NCBI GenBank assembly: GCA_028583685.1
Contig: JAMXIF010001253.1
Coordinates: forward strand, 28,840,158-28,904,157
Origin: Petaurus breviceps papuanus
Taxonomy: Eukaryota; Chordata; Mammalia; Diprotodontia; Petauridae
Reading direction: 5' to 3'
Length of the DNA stretch: 64,000 nt
The notes under the pieces were generated by a model. It was not told the origin of the DNA, did not search any database, and saw only the letters and a program-made list of their open reading frames with translations. The position numbers and the translations under genes were made by a program. Numbering within the stretch: position 1 is the stretch's first letter; each line of letters begins with the position of its first letter. Shown here piece by piece: positions 46,410-56,289 of the stretch.

Positions 46410-46575
46410 TTTTTTTTTTTTTTTTTTTTTGCTTTTTGGAGGGCAATTGGGGTTAAGTGATTTGCCCAGTCACAGGGCTAGTAAGTGTGTCAAGTGTCTG
46501 AGGTCGAATTTGAACTCAGGTCCTCCTGACTCCAGGGCCAGTGCTCTATTCACTGCGCCACCTAGCTGCCCCACA
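46410..46575 (-). mobile_element. WSINE-type tRNA-derived SINE
   Basis: Poly-T, antisense body 'gttaagtgatttgcccagtc' and head 'gcgccacctagctgcccc'. Confidence 0.9.
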
Positions 46576-46579
46576 GGTA

Positions 46580-46890
46580 AGCATTTTTTTAATTAAATTT
46601 TATTTTATTTTCAGTTCGGTATTTTCTCCCTCCTACCTCTCCCCATCCCCATTTGAGAAAGCAAGAAAAATAAAACCCTTGCTAACAACATGTACAGTCA
46701 AAAGAAACAAATTCTTGCACTGGCCATGTTCTTTATATGTGTGTATTTATATTTTGTATATGCATGTATATCTATACACACATATATGTGTGTATGTGTG
46801 TGTTAATCTGTACTCTGAGTCCACTATCTCTCTATCAGAAGGTAGGTAGCATGTTTCATCTTGAATCCTCCAGAACTGTAGTTAGTCATT
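46580..46890 (-). mobile_element. Possible old L1 fragment with microsatellite
   Basis: 'atgtacagtcaaaagaaaca' and 'aaattcttgcactggccat' occur in a marsupial L1-like family that I recall as antisense L1. The TA/TG tract (46735-46800) is internal. It contains copy 2 of the 62-bp duplication. Confidence 0.4.
46789..46850. repeat. 62-bp duplication, copy 2
   Basis: Identical to 45378-45439. Here it forms part of a longer repeat family, so this copy is probably the source. Confidence 0.95.
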
Positions 46891-46892
46891 GT

Positions 46893-46985
46893 TCAATAAA
46901 TATTTATTAAGCTCCTACTATATGTCAGACACATTGCTAAGTGCTAATAATTAGAGATATAGACAAAGAATGCATGAGGACATTA
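46893..46985 (+). mobile_element. L2 LINE fragment
   Basis: 'caataaatatttattaagct' and 'gctaagtgctaataattaga' are the L2 3' UTR start. Confidence 0.6.
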
Positions 46986-47659
46986 TGCTCACACACACTT
47001 GACCATATTGGGGTCATTCACTGATCAGGTAGTTCCAATCCTGGAACAGTGGAACTGGAGCAGTGGAAGATGTACCATGGTCCCCTTGCCCCCACTAGGC
47101 TGGTTAATGGGGCAGTGGGAAAAGGCAAGGGGGGGTGCTCCCCACTCCTTCTGGCCTGGCGTCACAGAGCTCCCTCCCCTCACTTCCTACTTCCCTCCTT
47201 CCTCTGTTTTGTGGGAGGAAATGGAAAGAGCATTCATTGTCTGAGAATCTAGAGATCTGGGCTCTTGCCTCAGCTCTGCCTCTAAGTACCTGGGTGGACT
47301 TAGGCCAAAGTATCCTCATCCAGAAGATGACAGGGCAGGACTAAATGATCCATAAGTATGTTGCAGCTGAAATTATGAGTCTATGACCTAAGTCTACCAT
47401 TAAGACTGGCCATTTAATATGTCCAGAACCCATCTGGCTAGCTGTGAGATTGAGATAATTACAATTGTCACTTATCTCCCTCCCAGGATGTCCTGAGAAT
47501 TGATCAATAAATCACCTTGTAGCAAGCAGAATGTTCCACCAATTGAAAGTGATATAAATGTGAAAAAGCCAGAACAGGGCAGCTGGTCAACACTAAGTGG
47601 TGTGTGAGTTGATTTGCAACAGTCAATGGTTACAGCACTAAGTTTGGGTCAAACCTTTC
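46986..47659. other. Mostly unassigned, with MIR-like piece
   Basis: A MIR-like segment lies near 47220-47395 ('gagaatctagagatctgggc'). The rest is unassigned, and the overlapping frames near 47100-47300 have no known domain. Confidence 0.4.
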
Positions 47660-47960
47660 TCCCAATTGTCCTCTTCTCTCCTTTACCACTGTCATCACTC
47701 TAGTTCAGTCCTTCATTACTATCATCATGGACTATTGCAACCTTCTTCTGATTTGTCTTACCACCTCCAAATTCCTTCCCCATGGGTAGTGAATCCTACA
47801 GTACAGGCCACCAAGTTAACTTCTGCATGCACAGCACTAATGCTAACATTCCCTTGTTAATTAACCTTCAGTGGTTCCCCATTGCCGAAAGGACACAGGA
47901 AGAGCCCCTTATGCCAGCTGGCTTTCAGAAATCTGGGCCCAAGCTATCTTTTCAACATAA
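47660..47960 (-). mobile_element. L2 LINE ORF2 C-terminal region
   Basis: 'tcatcatggactattgcaac' and 'cttcagtggttccccattgc' are the antisense of the L2 RT C-terminal region. Confidence 0.65.
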
Positions 47961-47974
47961 TCTCCCACTACATG

Positions 47975-48300
47975 AAACCTAGTTGGGGGTTGGGGAAAGG
48001 GAAGGTTCACATGATCTGACCTGAAGTTTAGGAAAATCATTTGTAAGATGAATTGAAGTGGGAAGAGATTAGGGGCAGAGAGGCCAATTAGGAAGCCATT
48101 GCAATAGTGACAGGTGATTAGGGGCTGAAATGGGGTGCTGACCGTGAGAGTGGAAAGAAGGGAAGGATGCTGGAGAGAATATAGAAATAGAAATGACAAG
48201 ATTTAGCAATTGATAGGATATGTGGGGTGAGTTAGAGTGAATAGTCCAAGATGCCGCCAAGGTTGCACAGCTGAATGACCAGAATGATTCTGGTGCCCTT
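47975..48300 (+). mobile_element. L2 LINE 3' UTR, left piece
   Basis: 'ccattgcaatagtgacaggt' and 'ataggatatgtggggtgag' match L2 3' UTR. The piece continues at 48885 beyond an L1. Confidence 0.6.
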
Positions 48301-48304
48301 ACCA

Positions 48305-48622
48305 GTTACAGAGAAGCTCTGCATTGTACACAGTACCAGCAACATTGGGAGACGATCATCTATGATCAACTTATCTCTTCTCAGCAATATGGTTATCCAA
48401 GACAATTGGATAGGAAATTGTAACCATATCCAGAGAAAGAACTGATAGTCTGAATGCAGATCAAAGCATACTATTTTCATTCTATTTTTTTCTGTTTTTT
48501 TTTTCCTCTTTCACAACATGACTAATATGGAAGTATGTTTTCCATAATTGTACATATACAACTTATATAAAATTGCTTTCCATCTTAGAAAGGGGGAAGG
48601 GAGGGAGAGAGAGAAAGAGAGA

Positions 48623-48662
<40 letters not shown>

Positions 48663-48762
48663 NNNNNNNNNNNNNNNNNNNNNNNNNNNNNNNNNNNNNN
48701 NNNNNNNNNNNNNNNNNNNNNNNNNNNNNNNNNNNNNNNNNNNNNNNNNNNNNNNNNNNNNN

Positions 48763-48800
<38 letters not shown>

Positions 48801-48880
48801 GAGAGAGAGAGACTATTTGGAGCTCCAAATTTTATAAAAAATGAATGTCAAAAATTGTAATTGGAAAAAATAAGGTAGTA
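48305..48880 (+). mobile_element. L1 3' end inserted in L2
   Basis: 'cagtaccagcaacattggg', 'cttctcagcaatatggttat', 'ctttcacaacatgactaat', then GA tract and gap, then 'tttggagctccaaattttat' and 'ggaaaaaataaggtagta'. 5'-truncated. Confidence 0.85.
48605..48812. repeat. (GA)n microsatellite with a 100-N gap
   Basis: (GA)n flanks both sides of the gap (48663-48762). The L1 3' UTR naturally has a short GA-rich segment here, so the microsatellite grew in place. Open frames made of R/E or S/L are artefacts. Confidence 0.95.
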
Positions 48881-48884
48881 TTAA

Positions 48885-49440
48885 AAAGAAAGGCAAAAAT
48901 TTTTTATAAGAATTGGAAGTTCAGGAAAGGGTTTAGTTTTGTGGAAGAGATAATGAGCTCCTTTTAGGATATGTTGAGTTTGAGAGACTTAGGGAAAATT
49001 CAGATGGAAAGTTCCAGTAAGAAGATTGGGATGTGGGAATGGAACTTAAGAAAGAAATTCAGGCTCAAAATTAATCTGGAAGCCATTCTCATAAAGATGA
49101 TAACTGAAGCCATGGATGTTGACAAGATGACAAGTGAATGAGCATAGAGAGAGAAGAGAAGAAGGCTCAGGGCAGAACCTTGGGTTTTATCCACAGTGAG
49201 CAGATATGGCATGAATGAAGATCCATGACAGGAGACTGAGAAAGAGTGGTCAGACAAGTAGGAGAACTAAAAGATTATCCAGGAGGAGAAGGTGGTTAAT
49301 ACTATCAAATTCTGCAAGGAGGGATCAAGAAAGATGAAGATTGAGAAGACCATTAGATATGGCAATTAAATCATCGATAACTTTGGAGAGATAATCTTCA
49401 TTTGAGTGATGAAGTCAAAAGTCCAATTGCAGAGGGTTTA
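48885..49440 (+). mobile_element. L2 LINE 3' UTR, right piece
   Basis: 'gatatgttgagtttgagaga', 'ggaaagttccagtaagaaga' and 'gaagccatggatgttgacaa' follow the L2 3' UTR. Confidence 0.65.
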
Positions 49441-49479
49441 GAAGAAAATGAGAAGAGAGAAAGCAAAGACATGGTACCC

Positions 49480-49730
49480 ATTTCTTATCATTTTCTGATC
49501 ATTTTAATTGTAGTTGTTCTTTATGTCAATGCTAAATTTGCCCCTTTGCAATTTCCACCCATAGCTCCTGGTTCTGCTCTCCACAGCCAAGAAGAACAAA
49601 TCTAATCCCTCTTCCAAGAGACTACTCTTCACATATTTAAAGACAGCTATCATTCCCCCAAATCTTCTCCAGGATAAACTCTAATTCCTTTAGTCAATCC
49701 CCATTAAGCCAGATAAACTGTTTGCTTCTA
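49480..49730 (-). mobile_element. L3/CR1 LINE fragment
   Basis: 'tttgcaatttccacccatag', 'gcctctcttccaag'-like sequence, and 'aaagacagctatcattcccc' are the antisense CR1 C-terminal blocks. Confidence 0.65.
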
Positions 49731-50299
49731 GGAAGGATAAAGCAAGAGTCTTCAGATTTCCCTCTCTCCTGGGATGCAAAAGACAAGAGGGAAATTAGAA
49801 AAAAAAAGTTTTTGCTTTTTCCTTGGCACCATCCATTGCCCACATGAGCTCATGATCTATCAGCATAGACAAATCCCTGTGGACACAGGCTGAGGCAGAA
49901 ACATCAGATAAAAAGGAAAAGGGGGAAAGTGAGTCATCTGAGCTAAAAGGTTCCCCTAAAAGATGAGTTAAGCCCCCAAGGGGGCTGTTATATCCTTTGG
50001 AAGACTATTGAGTTATCTAACCACCTTTAACACAGTCCCAAAGATGCTGCAGGCAGGGGTTATGGGGTATGGACTATCTACAGTTCCCCAGGAGACAGCA
50101 CTGAATCCAGACTGCTCCAGCTGATGTAGCCAGATTCAACTAAACATGGTCCAAAACTGAGCTCAGCATGAAAGTTTAGCATTTCATCACACTGTCTATC
50201 TCTCCCCCCCAAACCTGCTGTTTCTGTTCTTTATCTCTTATCTCTTAGGGTAGTTGTGAAGAAAGACCTTTGGAAATATTTAAGTACTCTCTAAATCTG
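49731..50299. other. Unassigned DNA
   Basis: No gene or clear repeat; some CR1-like decay near 49740-49800 is possible. Confidence 0.4.
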
Positions 50300-50755
50300 A
50301 ATTATTTTTATTGGCATCTCCATTGATGGAATCCCCACCCAAGCTGGAAATCTCAGGGTCATCTCTAATTCCTCCCTCTTCCTTGCCCCCAACATGCAAT
50401 CAGTTGCCAAGTCCTGTTGAATATCCCTCCACAATATTTCTGGAATCTATCTCCAATTTTCCATTTCCCATTGACACTACCCTAGCTCAGGCTCTCATTA
50501 TTTCTTGCCTATTATAAGACCTTCCCACCTAGCCTTCCTGGCTCCTATCTCTTTTCCTCAAATTTATCCATCAGACTGCTGCCAGATGAATCTTCCTGAA
50601 CTATAACAGTCAGCATGCCCTATCCATGCCCGCATCACAAGCCCAGCATTCATGGCTTTCTATAATGGCCCTAAAACAGTTTTTCAGCATTACTGTCTAC
50701 TGTTCCTTCCCACCTACCCTAACCTCCAGCTAAACTGCACTTCACCAATGCTGCC
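50300..50755 (-). mobile_element. L2 LINE ORF2 C-terminal region
   Basis: 'atctctaattcctccctctt', 'caatcagttgccaagtcctg' and 'tggctttctataatggccct' are antisense L2 RT C-terminal blocks in order. Confidence 0.7.
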
Positions 50756-50844
50756 CTGTGTGTGCAAGATAATATAATTAGCCCACTAACCACTACCACC
50801 AGGTTGACAAAGTAACCCATTCCATTTTTTAACAAGTCTAATGG

Positions 50845-51293
50845 CTGAAATAAGAGATACATACAAACACAAAAATAAAGATCAGGAGTAGAATTTGTTA
50901 GGGAAAGTATATGTCTATATATGTATGCATGCATGCATGTATATATGTGTATGTATGTAAATATATCTGCACTTAATTGTCACCTTTGGAGAGGACTGGG
51001 GGAGAAGAAAGGGGAAAAAGAACAAAGTAAAAAGTGCACAGCAGAGAACAAAAGAAAACTTACAAGGAAGCAAAGATAGTTTTCAACAACACAACGCGTA
51101 GTATTTATTATGTAGGCTTTCTTGAAAGGGAAATTTATTGCTATATGCTTTGAATCCTTTCTTTACGTTCTGCACATAACATACTTTTTTTCTTTTTTCT
51201 TTTGTATTCATTTTAATATTTAAGTTTATGTTTCCTTTTCTTTACTGTACATTTAAGTTTTGTATTTAAGTCTAAAATAAATTTTTTAAAAAG
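50845..51293 (+). mobile_element. Unclassified retrosequence, copy 2
   Basis: Collinear with the reverse complement of 24776-25375: 'agatcaggagtagaatttgt', internal TATG-rich tract, 'tgcacttaattgtcac', 'gcacagcagagaacaaaag', 'acttacaaggaagcaaag', then 'taaaataaattttttaaa'. Confidence 0.65.
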
Positions 51294-51569
51294 GCATCTA
51301 ATGGTTACAGATACGGTTTTTCACATTTTCATATTTCAGGACCTTACATGTTCCTGAAATCTGCTTTGCTATAATTTATACCCAATGATTGGGTTAGGTT
51401 CCTGTGGACAGAACCAGAATCATGGGTCTATGGATGTCTTTTCAGAAAAATATATGGTTGTCTATATTCATAATTGAAGGAAATGCTAAATTTCACTTAG
51501 AAGAGAGAGAAAATAAAGATGAATTTTTTCCCATTCCTCCTGAAATATATCCATGAAGCTCAGGTGAAG

Positions 51570-51700
51570 AACCTTTGCTCTAATACTTCTTTCATGTGAC
51601 AGTCTTCCAGATTTTTAAAGACAGCCATCATTCTCAATCTCAGTCTTCCCTTCTCCAGACTAAATATTTTCATTTTCTTCACTCAGTCTCTACAAGGAGA
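51570..51700 (-). mobile_element. L3/CR1 LINE, piece 1 of a fragmented copy
   Basis: 'tttaaagacagccatcattc' and 'tccagactaaatattttcat' are antisense CR1. Later pieces are at 51955, 52691, 53523 and 54195. Confidence 0.6.
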
Positions 51701-51704
51701 CTGA

Positions 51705-51950
51705 GAGACAGCCTAGCATAGCAGACAGAGTGAAAAAGAATGAAGTGAAGATTGAATACTGTGTCCAACATTTACTAATTGTGTGACCCTAAACAAGCTA
51801 TTTAACCTCTCTGAGCCTCAGTTTCCTCATGCATAAAATGTCGTCTATAGAGTCATCCCTTGGCAAAAGCAATGAGAAAGTCAAGCTGGGAAATTGCATT
51901 TCTAAAGTACTTTGCAAACCTTAAAGCGTGACATAAAAGGGAAATTCACA
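51705..51950 (+). mobile_element. MIR SINE, inserted in L3
   Basis: 'agcctagcatagcagacaga', 'gtgtgaccctaaacaagcta', 'cagtttcctcatgcataaaa' and the 'gtactttgcaaaccttaaag' tail. Confidence 0.8.
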
Positions 51951-51954
51951 TTAC

Positions 51955-52260
51955 AAAACTGTGTTTTTTTCTGCCCTCACTATCCTGATTGCATTTCCCT
52001 TCCAACATGTTAGTGTCCTTTCCAAAATGTGGCATCTAGTTCTGGACACTAGATCTCCTCTTCTCTGGATGCTGTTTCTATTCATGTAGCCTAAAATTTT
52101 AATATACACTTTGGCTGATTTATCACGGGACCTCCTCATTACTTGGCCCACTAGACTCCCTAGGTCTTTTTCATAGGACATTCTTCTATCCATGTTTTCC
52201 CTATCCTGCTCTGGTGAAACTGGTTTTTGAAACCAGTTGCAGGATTTTACATTCTCTCTG
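51955..52260 (-). mobile_element. L3/CR1 LINE, piece 2
   Basis: 'aaaatgtggcatctagttct' and 'ccactagactccctaggtct' are antisense CR1 blocks. Confidence 0.6.
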
Positions 52261-52690
52261 ATTATTCTTCACTTACACACTCTCCATTTTCCATCAGCAG
52301 CTCTGCTTTGGTTCCACTCCCTGTAACATCATACCTCCCATGGGATAAACTGATCCATCACCATGCAAATTGACTTGAATTTTGATACTAAATATCTTCT
52401 CAACTCCATCAGTTGCCTTTCCCTTTTGATTGGGAGCCTTTCTTTATGACTTTCAGGGGAAAAAAAAAGAAAGAAAGCTCAGAACTTGTCAAGTCGTTCT
52501 CCATTTTTCAGCAGCAGCTCTACTTGGTCTCTCCTCATAGGATATCATGGCCCCATGCTGGGTAACCCCTGGAGCCCCCACCTCCACCTTTCAGCTTCCT
52601 TTTGTGGATTGTTTTCCCCCATTAGATTGAAAGTGTCCCTTTCACTTAACACAGTGCTTAATAAATATGTATTGAACTGAGTTGAATTGA
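52261..52690. other. Repeated segment and L2 tail
   Basis: Two related segments of about 70 bp (52275 and 52498) share 'cagcagctct.cttggt'. The end (about 52620-52675) is an L2 3' terminus ('cacagtgcttaataaatatg'). Confidence 0.45.
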
Positions 52691-52900
52691 ATCATAGGAA
52701 TATGTCCACAGTTTTAGTCTGTTACAATCACCTTGGGCTCTGATATTATTCAATGTATTAGCTCTCTCCTCCAGCGTTATCCCATCCACCATGGACACAT
52801 ATATGCTATCTGCTATCTTTATTCAAGTAATTGATAACAACCTTGGGGAAAAAAAAAGGTGAAGGACACAGCCCTGGAGCACTCCACAAGAAATCTTAAT
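52691..52900 (-). mobile_element. L3/CR1 LINE, piece 3
   Basis: 'ttcaagtaattgataacaac' and 'acagccctggagcactccac' are antisense CR1 RT blocks. Confidence 0.65.
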
Positions 52901-52904
52901 CAAT

Positions 52905-53522
52905 TAGTCAATCAATAAACATTTATTAAGCATTTTGTGTTCAGATACTGTGTACAGGATGCAAAAGGAGGTAAAAGAAAATCTCTGTCTTCAAGGAGCT
53001 TACAATCTAACGCAAGAGACCAAACAAATTTATACAAAGCAAGCTAAATACAGGATAAATAGAAATAATTAAAAGAGGGAAAGCACTAGAATTAAGAGGG
53101 GCTAGGGAAGGCTTCCTGTAAAAGATGGGATTTTAGTTGGAATTTACTGGAAGCCAGAGATGTTAGTAGGTAGAGCAGAGGAGGGAGAGCACTGCAGGCA
53201 TGGGAGAAAGCCAGAGAATGCCCAGAGTTGAGACATGGAGTGTCTTGTGCATGGAACATCCAGGAGGCCAGTGTTACTGGAGTGGATCAAAGACTATGTG
53301 TTAGGCAATAAGGTATAAGACTAGAAAGGTAGGAAGAGGTTGTGAAGGGCAATGCCAAACAGAGCATTTTGCATTTGTTCTTGGAGGCAATAGGAAGCTT
53401 ATTTGGGTGGTGGGGGGAGTTAACATGATCAAAAAAACCTGAGGTTTTTAGAAAAATCACTTTAATACCTGAATGGAAGATGGATTGGAATGGGAGAAAC
53501 CTGAAGCAGGCAGTCTCTCTAG
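52905..53522 (+). mobile_element. L2 LINE 3' UTR, inserted in L3
   Basis: 'caataaacatttattaagca', 'aaggagcttacaatctaacg', 'gcttcctgtaaaagatggga', 'aaaatcactttaatacctga'. One of the longest L2 3' UTRs here. Confidence 0.75.
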
Positions 53523-53655
53523 TGAGCCATTAACCAACACTCTTTAAGTGTGGTCAATCAATTTATCTTCTAATCCACAACTTTCCATCTTGTCCATAAG
53601 AATATCACGAGAGTCTTCCTCAGATACATTATATAAGCTTATTTCTTACCTAGCC
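53523..53655 (-). mobile_element. L3/CR1 LINE, piece 4
   Basis: 'aagtgtggtcaatcaattta' and 'ttatttcttacctagcctta' fit the antisense CR1 order, but weakly. Confidence 0.45.
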
Positions 53656-53659
53656 TTAA

Positions 53660-53925
53660 TCACTGAATAGGTGTTGCCTCAGACAAACTGAGACCTGGGA
53701 AAGACCTTAGCTAAAAAAGTCAGGGTCTCCCAATGCATCCAGGGCCATCTCCAATTGTCCTGATTTATGTCTTTCTACTAGACCCAGATGGTTCTGGAGA
53801 AGTGAGTCTTGTGACTTTGCACAGACCTTCCTCACTTAAATTCAATTCACTTGCAAGTCAAGATATCACCTTCCTGATGTCATTGGTTCGATTTGAGAAT
53901 AAAGGACAAACAATATAAGCTCAGG
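53660..53925 (+). mobile_element. SINE with RTE-like 'aaggacaaacaa' tail
   Basis: 'gccatctccaattgtcctga', 'cacttgcaagtcaagatatc', 'ctgatgtcattggttcgatt', tail 'ataaaggacaaacaat'. Same family as 23890-24185. Confidence 0.7.
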
Positions 53926-53934
53926 TATACTATG

Positions 53935-54180
53935 GTCATGGTATAGTTAAGTGGTGCAGTGGATAGAGCACCAGGACTGGAGTTAAGAAGACTCATCTTC
54001 CTGAGCTCAAATATGGCCTCAGACACTTACTAGCTGTGTGACCTTGGGCAAGTCACTTAACCCTCTTTGCCTTAGTTTCTTCATCTATAAAATGAGCTGG
54101 TGAAGAAATGACAAACCATGCCAGTATCTTTGCCAAGATACCCCAAATGGGTTGGACATGACTGAACAACAACATACTAT
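53935..54180 (+). mobile_element. Mar1-type SINE
   Basis: 'agttaagtggtgcagtggat', 'gaccttgggcaagtcactta', 'gacaaaccatgccagtatct', tail 'ggacatgactgaacaacaac'. Full length. Confidence 0.92.
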
Positions 54181-54194
54181 GGTCGTGTCATTCC

Positions 54195-54440
54195 CCTAAT
54201 CTCCTAGCCTAGTAACCTGGAGAAAAAAAAGGAAATGAAGCTATTCTGGCATTTTACCAAGAACCAATACAAAGTTGGTTCTGACCTATCATTTGATTCC
54301 AGCATATCATTCACATTCTTACCCTTGATTTTTTAGAAAATCAAGATGATGTTTACCTATTTCCAGCCCTGGGACATCTCTCTGATTTATCAGTAGTGCC
54401 TGAAATTCACTAATAGCAGTTCAGCAGTCATATAGGGTCA
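54195..54440 (-). mobile_element. L3/CR1 LINE, piece 5
   Basis: 'aatgaagctattctggcatt' and 'aagttggttctgacctatca' fit antisense CR1 RT blocks. Confidence 0.45.
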
Positions 54441-54449
54441 GATGGTACA

Positions 54450-54605
54450 AGTCTCTCATTTTATACATGAAGAAAATGAAGCTCCCCAAAATGAAATAAC
54501 TTGTTCAAGGTTATATCGGCCACAAGTAGCAGAACTTGTATCTGAACCCAGGTCTCCTAGCTCTCAGCCCCTCATACACTCCACAGAGAGGTGATGCAGT
54601 TGAGT
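54450..54605 (-). mobile_element. MIR SINE fragment
   Basis: 'gaaaatgaagctccccaaaa' and 'ctgaacccaggtctcctagc' are antisense MIR. Confidence 0.65.
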
Positions 54606-54739
54606 ATAACCGTTCTCTATGTATTCTATCTAATGTATCTTCTATTTTATAGAAGATCAGAGCTGAGAGGAAGTTTGGAGGTCAAACTTGTGATCAGAAA
54701 AGGAGGTGGGCAGATCACATAGCAAGATTGAGAGATAAT

Positions 54740-54965
54740 GGATAGACACTAGACAGCAAGATGGATAGAGCATTGGGCCTGGAGTCAGGAAGATCTAAAT
54801 TCAAATTTGACCACAGGAACTTATTAGCTATATGACTTGGGGCAAGTCACTTAAACTATTCACTGCCTTAGTTTCCTCATCTGTAAGATAATAATTGTAC
54901 CTACTTCTAAGGATTGTTGCAAGTATTAAATGAGACAGTATTTGTAAAATGCTTTGTAAAACTTA
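54740..54965 (+). mobile_element. MIR SINE, near full length
   Basis: 'gggcctggagtcaggaagat', 'gacttggggcaagtcactta', 'tttcctcatctgtaagataa', 'gtaaaatgctttgtaaaact'. Confidence 0.85.
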
Positions 54966-55105
54966 AAGTATATATATATTTACATATATATATACTTTAA
55001 GTTTATATATTACATATATACTTTAAGTTTATATATAAGTTCATATATTATATGTATATTTAAGTTTATATATATGTGTGTATATGTATATATAAACACA
55101 CACAT
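54961..55105. repeat. AT-rich satellite-like tract with palindrome
   Basis: 54961-55002 is an inverted repeat with arms of about 18 bp ('acttaaagtatatatata' and its reverse complement). Further 'actttaagtttatatat' units follow, ending in TGTG/TATA. Confidence 0.9.
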
Positions 55106-56289
55106 GCTAGCTATTATTATTATTACTTTGAAAGACCTAGAAAAGAAGGCCTACAACATATTAGAGTTATTTTCCCTGGAGGATTTGGAAAGACATGGAC
55201 GAGATACCCCAGAATGAGAAGACCTGGATGGATTCTGATATGTACCAGCTGAGCACTTATGCTTATGGATGAGACAATAATCCCTTGACTTTCTCCCCTT
55301 CTCTTGCCTGTTTCACACCACTAAGTGTTTCTTACATGACTAAAGACAGGCCAGGCACGCTTTGGAGGGAAGGGGCTATGCCAACCTAACAATAAAATCT
55401 TCATAATCACCATTGCCTCAGGGCTTCCTAACCATCCAACCCTCTGGCTTGCTAGCCCCAATGATTTGGCACTGGAAGGATAACTGCTCTGCAGGAAACC
55501 TGGAACACACCTTTTCTTCTTTCTCTAGGTCATGCCGAGTGCTCCTGGGAGCTGCTAAATCCTGCTTTTTTAAGAACAGGTGATGACCAGGATTTCATTA
55601 TAATTTCCTGAGACAACTTGCATACTAAGGAGAGGGAAGGGTCCACAGAACAGAGAGAAGATGCTCTTCCAGAAACTGTCTTGCAAATGTCTTTAATTCA
55701 AATGAGAAAGAGGAATAATTGGAAAAGAAGATCTATTTCATTTTCCTCAATTTGATTCTGAAATGAAAACTTTTTTAAACCTATATCCTACTCCCTTCTC
55801 ACCCCCAAAAGTCAGCAAAGTGGCCATTTAGAAATTCTCTTTTTTGTGTCTTCTTATTGTTTATTGTATTCAGGGCTTTAGGTGAACTGGACCTAAGTGG
55901 GAACTGTGAGCTCAGTTCTTTTTTGGAGCGTTCCCCTTATATTTTGCTTCTCATTAGTGACCTTTTCTTGAAGCCCTACTCTAAGGAATGGAGGTAGAGA
56001 GTTTTCAGAAGAGCATAAGCTCTGTTGGCTCCCAGTAATGTATCAATTGGGAATAAACTATATAGATAGGGTCCTAGGAATAGCCTGACTGAATTTGGAG
56101 AACCTTGTTGTAAGGGGTTTGACAACTGCGTGATGAATTTTTTCTACCACAGCAATTTATAGAGACCTTCAATTAAGGCTGATGATTGAGGATTCTTGAC
56201 ATACTCAATGGTGGAAAAGACTCCTGAGTTTTCTTTATTTCTACTCCTGTGGGTGGGAGGTGATAAAGGTCAGAGGAGGAATTTTGATT
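55106..56289. other. Low-repeat DNA, weak exon candidate
   Basis: About 1.2 kb with no recognised transposon. Holds the weak exon candidate at 55529-55579. Otherwise nothing seen. Confidence 0.4.
55529..55579 (+). other. Weak 51-bp exon candidate
   Basis: A strong acceptor-like 'ttttcttctttctctag' precedes it, and 'acag|gtgatg' follows. Two frames are open, so there is no clear coding signal. It could be a non-coding exon or chance. Confidence 0.15.

Noticed and set aside
48511-48860. Arg/Glu-rich and Ser/Leu-rich open frames
   Set aside because: They are translations of (GA)n with a 100-N gap, so they carry no coding information.
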